DNA from: Diadema setosum
Lineage: Eukaryota > Echinodermata > Echinoidea > Diadematoida > Diadematidae
NCBI GenBank assembly: GCA_033980235.1
Contig: CM067068.1
Span: forward strand, 140,001-204,000
Reading direction: 5' to 3'
Length of the DNA: 64,000 nt
Shown here: piece after piece, positions 40,001-46,000 of the stretch
Layout: the number at the start of each line of letters is the position of its first letter
How positions within the stretch are numbered: the stretch's first letter is position 1
Position numbers and translations under genes: made by a program
The notes under the pieces: generated by a model
The model's input: the letters and a program-made list of their open reading frames with translations, nothing else
Database searches by the model: none
Told to the model about the DNA's origin: nothing

Positions 40001-43000
40001 ATCAAAATTATAATCATAATAAAGTATCAATTATCTGGAGCATAAAAAAGTCTACAATTTGTCATGGAAATGAAAGCACTAGCAGCTTGGAAATGATGAT
40101 TAATTTACAACAATATGATTTATATACCATTGAATTGTATAGAAATTTGAAAAGTGCATAATACAGACATTTCTCCTTCATAACATCTTTATGTTCACAA
40201 CTAACACAGGGTGGTCAAATGGTTCAGCTGGTATTATTTTTTTAATATAAATATAATTTTTTGAGGCTTTAAAATTTGACTGCAGTCAGACCGCAGTCAA
40301 GAAAATGTGTGAAAGTAACACTTGCCTGAATTTCTGACAAAGAAAGCTATTAAATATTGAAATTAGCACTAGTGCTGTTACTAAAAGGCTGGTTGAAAAT
40401 ATTCAGAAATGACAAACTGATCAAAATGAATGATGAGCCACTCAATTTGTCTGGAATATTTATATGTACTGCAGGATTTAAGTGCTCCCTTGTCTTCTCC
40501 ATATCCCTGTATGCATGTGAGACATGGACCCTAAACAAAGACTTAATAGAAAGGAGAGCTCCTCAGGCCACAGAGATGAGATGCTATCACAAACTACAGT
40601 GTACTTGACATCTTCAACAAAGACCACATTACCAACAAGAGACCTGCGGGTCTAGCGTTCACCTGAGCATTGCAAGTTCACCTTTCACGCAGTCACTAAT
40701 CTAAATTATTCACAGCTCTACTAAAATTTGACCAGGCATTCTCAAGTAGATGAAAATGTACAATAAGGGCCCAAATTTTTTTAAGATTCCTTAATTTGGG
40801 CCCCCTGGGGCCCTCTGGGTGAGGCATGGTGCCCATTTTGATAAATTGAGATCCTGACCCCCTAGGGATGCTACCTGCCAAGTTTGACGAAAATCCATCA
40901 TGAGGTTTTTCAGAAGAAGATGAAAATGTACAATTCAGGCCCCCATTTGGACCTTCCCAACCCCCCCCCAACCCCCCGCCCCCAAGAGGGGCACCCCTGG
41001 ATCTGCTATGAACAAACTTGAAATTACAGTCATTAATGTACTCACTCATAGTATTATCTTAGCTCTATAATTTCTGATTCTAGAGAAGATTTTTAAAGAT
41101 TCCTTCATTTTGGGGGGTTTGGGCCCCCTGGGGGCCCCCTGGGCGGGGCATGGTGCCCATTTTAACAAATTGAGATCCTAACCCCCTAGGTATGCTACCT
41201 GCCAAGTTTGGTGAAAATGGGTCATGGGGTTCTCAAGAAGAAGATAAAAATGTACAATTTAGGCCCCATTAGGACCCCTCCCCTGGGTCCCAAGGGGGCA
41301 CCCCTGATTCTGCCATGAACAAATTTGAAACTACAGTCATCAGTGGACTAACTCATAGTATTAACTTAGCTCTATCACTTCTGGTTCAAGAGAAGAAGAT
41401 TTTTACAGATTCCTTACTTTTGGGGGGTTTGGGCCCCCTGGGGGCCCCCTGGGAGGGGCATGGTGCTCATTTTAACAAATTGAGTTCCTAATCCCCTAGG
41501 GATGCTACCTGCCATGTTTGATGAAAATCAGTTGTGTGGTTTTCAAGGAGAAGATGAAAATGTAAAAAGTTTACGCACGACGGACGACGCACGACGGACG
41601 CCGAACGAAGGGCGATCACAATAGCTCACTTGAGCCTTTGGCTCAGGTGAGCTAATGATGAGGTAAAAAACCGAGTCCACTGAGCCATCAGGCCCTGGTA
41701 CTGTCAACTGTGAAAAAGTGCAAAATCAAATGGTATGGGCACACAGAGAGATCATCAGGACTGGTCAAAACAATCTTACAAGGCACAGTGAGAGGAAAGA
41801 GAGCACGAGGAAGACTAAAAAAGAGACAGGAAGACAACATACGAGACTGGACAGGCCTAAGGTTGAAAGAGGCACAAAGAGAATCAGAGGAGAGGGAGGG
41901 ATGGAGGAAACTGGCTGCAAAGTCTTCTGTGGCGCCCCAACGGTCTGCTTGACTACGGAATACAGCTGTATGTAAGATGTAAATTAAGGTCTGTAGGACA
42001 AAATGTTTTGAATCCTATCCACAGAAAGTAAAAGTTGCAACCCTTAAAAACATTACTTATTACCAGAAGCCCAATGCCCACTGTGCAACCTGAGCCTGCA
42101 AGCTGGCAAGAGCTGGAGCGATCTCCTGCGGGCTGCGGTGAGGTCACACAGTGGGCGACCAAAGCTTGCACCAGATCACAGAAGCTCACTGCTGCAAAGG
42201 TGAGGTTGCTTGAGCTAGCAAGGTTTGGACATGTTCAAAAAATGTTGTGACCTGCGGTGAGGTTGCGCCAACTCGCAATCAGGTTGCACAGTGAGCGACC
42301 CCAGATCGGCCTAGATGGCAAGCCGGGCAAGCTCGCAAGCATTCAAGCCTACCTACCTGCTCATCCTTCCAAAACGGTAGAAAACTCAGAGAATTTGTGG
42401 GAAAATTAGGTTTTAAGAGACAAATTCAAGGTCAGTTATAAGTTAGTCTGATAAGGAAGCTACAAATCTTACAAGTATAACAGTGAAAATTTGACCAAAT
42501 TCAAAAAAAAATGAGATATTATGACATTGTGAAGTTTCACTTATTCCTACAGAACAGTCCTCGTAGAGTTAGTATTTACTGTAAACGTGGAAATTTTCGC
42601 GGTACATTAATTTTCGCGGATTTCGCGCTACGTTCGGCTAGAGCGAATTCAAAAACGCGCGAATATATCTTCACAATTTTCTACGCACATTTTGAACGGG
42701 ATGAATTGTGTGCGCTTCATCGATGATACTGCTACGTAGTACAATGTACAGGCATGTTTACGCTACTAGTACTGTGCCAAGAGACGATGACTGTAGCATG
42801 CATGTGTGCACCGCACGCACCGACGCTACATTCCCCCGTGACTACGGTACTACATTCACAGCTGTACTACGTATTTGGGTGCTTGTACTCGCAGTCGAGC
42901 CGCTCGCTACGTCGCTTGTCGTACGCTGGCATAGCAAGCTATGTAGCAGAGGCTTTGGATGAAAGCAGTGAATGTGCACTACAGTAAAGTAACCTGGTGC

Positions 43001-46000
43001 GGAGCGCGAATTTAAGAACCCGCGAATACGTTTTCGAGCCGCTCAGCGCGAAAAATTAATCGCGCGAAAATATTGACGTTTACAGTATATGCAGATGACT
43101 TGATGATGTCATCACCTCTCAATTCTTCATTGCTAATTATGTAAAAAAAGTAATGGCAATCATTCAATGCTTCTGTTATTAAAGTGTCAAATATGATGTT
43201 ATTTCTGGTTGAATAACTTGAATATTGATCAGTTAGACATTATTATCAAAATTTGAGACCCAAGTCAAAACAGCACTTGAATAATAAACTGGAAATGTGA
43301 GAGGGGTGTATAACCTACACTGTATGTGGCAATATGTGAAAAATAAATGGCCAATTTATTCACTGTTCAGGAACTCATTCCAGAAAAATTTATAAAACTT
43401 TAAAATATCATAACATCTTTATTTTCATTCACTTTTGATCAAATTTTCATTGTTTGTGCTAGAATAGTATTACTTCCTTTCAGTTGCACTGAAATTCCCC
43501 TTTAAAAGTAACATATTTTAAAACAACAATGTAAGATGACACTGGCTGTTCCATTAAAAGCCCCATTATCGCTAGATCCTGAGCAAGAAGAGCTTATTTT
43601 GCAATGATACAGGGACCAATTAGAGACTTGCTCTACAATTTGGAGGCAGTAGGATACCACAATAGGCCCAGAAAGGAAAAGTAGTGGGCCGAAGGGCCTC
43701 CAAGCTGGGACTGTCTTGTAGTACTGGTACTGCTAATTATAGGTTAGTTCGGCGTGCAAAAGAATACAGAATTTGCATATTCCGCAACCATGCACGCATG
43801 CAAGGAAATAGGACAAAAAGGATTTCCCAGGGAGGTTCCAGGGAGGTCGCAGTGAGATAACGAAGAGGTCGCACAGTGGGCACTGGTGCAAGCTCAAGGT
43901 CACTTTCAATTTGCACCAGCTGATCGCAGGCTCAGGTCGCACAGTGGGCATTGGGCTCGAGTATGAACCACTGAGGTGTTAACAATGGGCCGGATGCATA
44001 AACGCTAGCAATTGCTTGTGCTAGCCTTTTACTCGAATCCGTATGCATAAAAACAAGCAATTGCTTGCGAGCAGAAGCTCTTGCTAGCAAGTACAAGCAA
44101 TTGCTTGCTGTCCGCAAGCAACTGCTTAGAGACCAAGCATTTGCTTAAAAACGTATGCATAAAACATACCTTTTGCTAGTTCTTGCTAGCAATTGCTTAC
44201 GATTTTCCAAGCTCTGTAAAATGAGCTTGAGCTTTTGCTTATCTGGGACGTTCCCTTTTAAGTATCATTTTCATATTCATGGAAGAAAGACAACAATTGT
44301 GAAGGAGTGGTATAAATCTACAAGAAATTACTCTTAAGTAGAGTAAGAAATTTTTCATTTCAACAACGGGAATATCCAGTGGTTAGCACGCAAAATTTGA
44401 TGAAAAACAGGTAGGATGTCTCACTTCGTTGGAGAGCAAGGAGACGTCTCTCCACATGCGATCTGGCAGATGCGGGCTATTGTAAGCAATGATGGGAATC
44501 AGCCAGTAATACAAGTGTGTGTATAGTTGTGTGTGTGTGCGTCTGTGTGTGCATTTATGAGTGTCATTTCATAGCTCTTCTGCTATGTCAGGAAATGTTT
44601 CTGCACACACATGCCCTTTCAAATGCATGCTGCCACACTCGCCTTTGTTCTTGTGTTCGCACAGGCGTGACGTCCCTTTTGTTGAAAACGCAAGCAATTG
44701 CTTGTGCGGGACAAGCAAAAGGTATAAGCACTTGCTTGTTTTATGCATTCGGCCCAATGTTTTTGTGATTTAGTGCTGCATGGATTTCACACACCTCAAA
44801 AGTTAGACTTTTTGATATGTTTATTCAAGAGTGGAGAGCAGCAACATGGTCAAATAAAATCTGTACAAATTATAGAATGTTTAAGGATAATTTGATGTTA
44901 GAGAAGTGTTTACAAGTCTTGTGTAAGAAAGATTATATTACATTAAGTAAATTCAGATGTAGATCTAATGGATTACCCGTTAATAAGGGCAGGTTTGATG
45001 CAAGCCTGACAGATGAATTGCATTGTACTATTTGTTCATCCGACGATATAGGGGATGAATTTCATTATATTTTTGTTTGTCCCTTTTTCAACAAAGAGAG
45101 ATTATTGTATTTACCAAGTAGCTTGACGGCCAGTAGACCAAGTGCATTACATATGGCCAAATTATTCAATTCAGCTAATGCTTGCCATTTGAAAAAACTA
45201 GCCAAATTTGTCCGAATTATTATGTTTCAGTTCTCTTCAATACCAAAGAAGAAAGACAGTATTTTTGTAGAAAACGTTTGCCCTTCAGCAAGGCACTTTA
45301 TCCACATTGTTGATCTCCACCCAGGAGTATAAATGGGTACCCGGTAGGATGAGAAAGCTTATGTTGGTTGATAAGCATGTGCGCGCCTGTAAAATGGCTG
45401 CGACTGGCTGGAATGCTCCCCAGGGAGTGGAGAATGAGCACTGTTAGTGCTGGTTGGAAATAATGTATCCAGTGACCGGGGTAATATGGTCTGTAAAGCG
45501 CATTGAAACCCTGAAGTGTGTGAAATGCGCTATATAAAAAACCAGCTATTATTATTATTATTATTATTATTAAAGTAAAGTAGATGTGAATGTTTGTACA
45601 CGTAGTGGTAGAGTAGTTAAACGTCCTTTACGCCTTGTTTTGTAAACATATTTATTTATATCTGTTATTTTCACATGTACATGTACATTATCACTTATAT
45701 TTTTGTATTCATATATTGTAAATATGTTTGTACTCACATACCCCGAGAGGGGGTCGATAGAGTCAATAAAATCTTACAAATCTTACAAATCAAGTACATT
45801 GAAGAATTCAATATGACATAACCATTGTATGTCAACACACAATCACAATCTCTATGCTCAAAAAAGCACTAAATTCAAAATATGCAAACACAAGCATGTG
45901 CGATATTAGCATAATTTCCCAAAACACTCACCTGATATATATAAACTGCAAGAGTAGCACAGTAGGCAAATCTATCATGTGAAGCAGCACACACATCCCT

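Noticed and set aside
41710..41975. Lys/Arg-rich 80-codon frame as a host nucleic-acid-binding protein.
   Set aside because: Its WYGH...RGRLKKRQEDNI text is the standard end of LINE proteins and it continues the LINE fragment at 40350.
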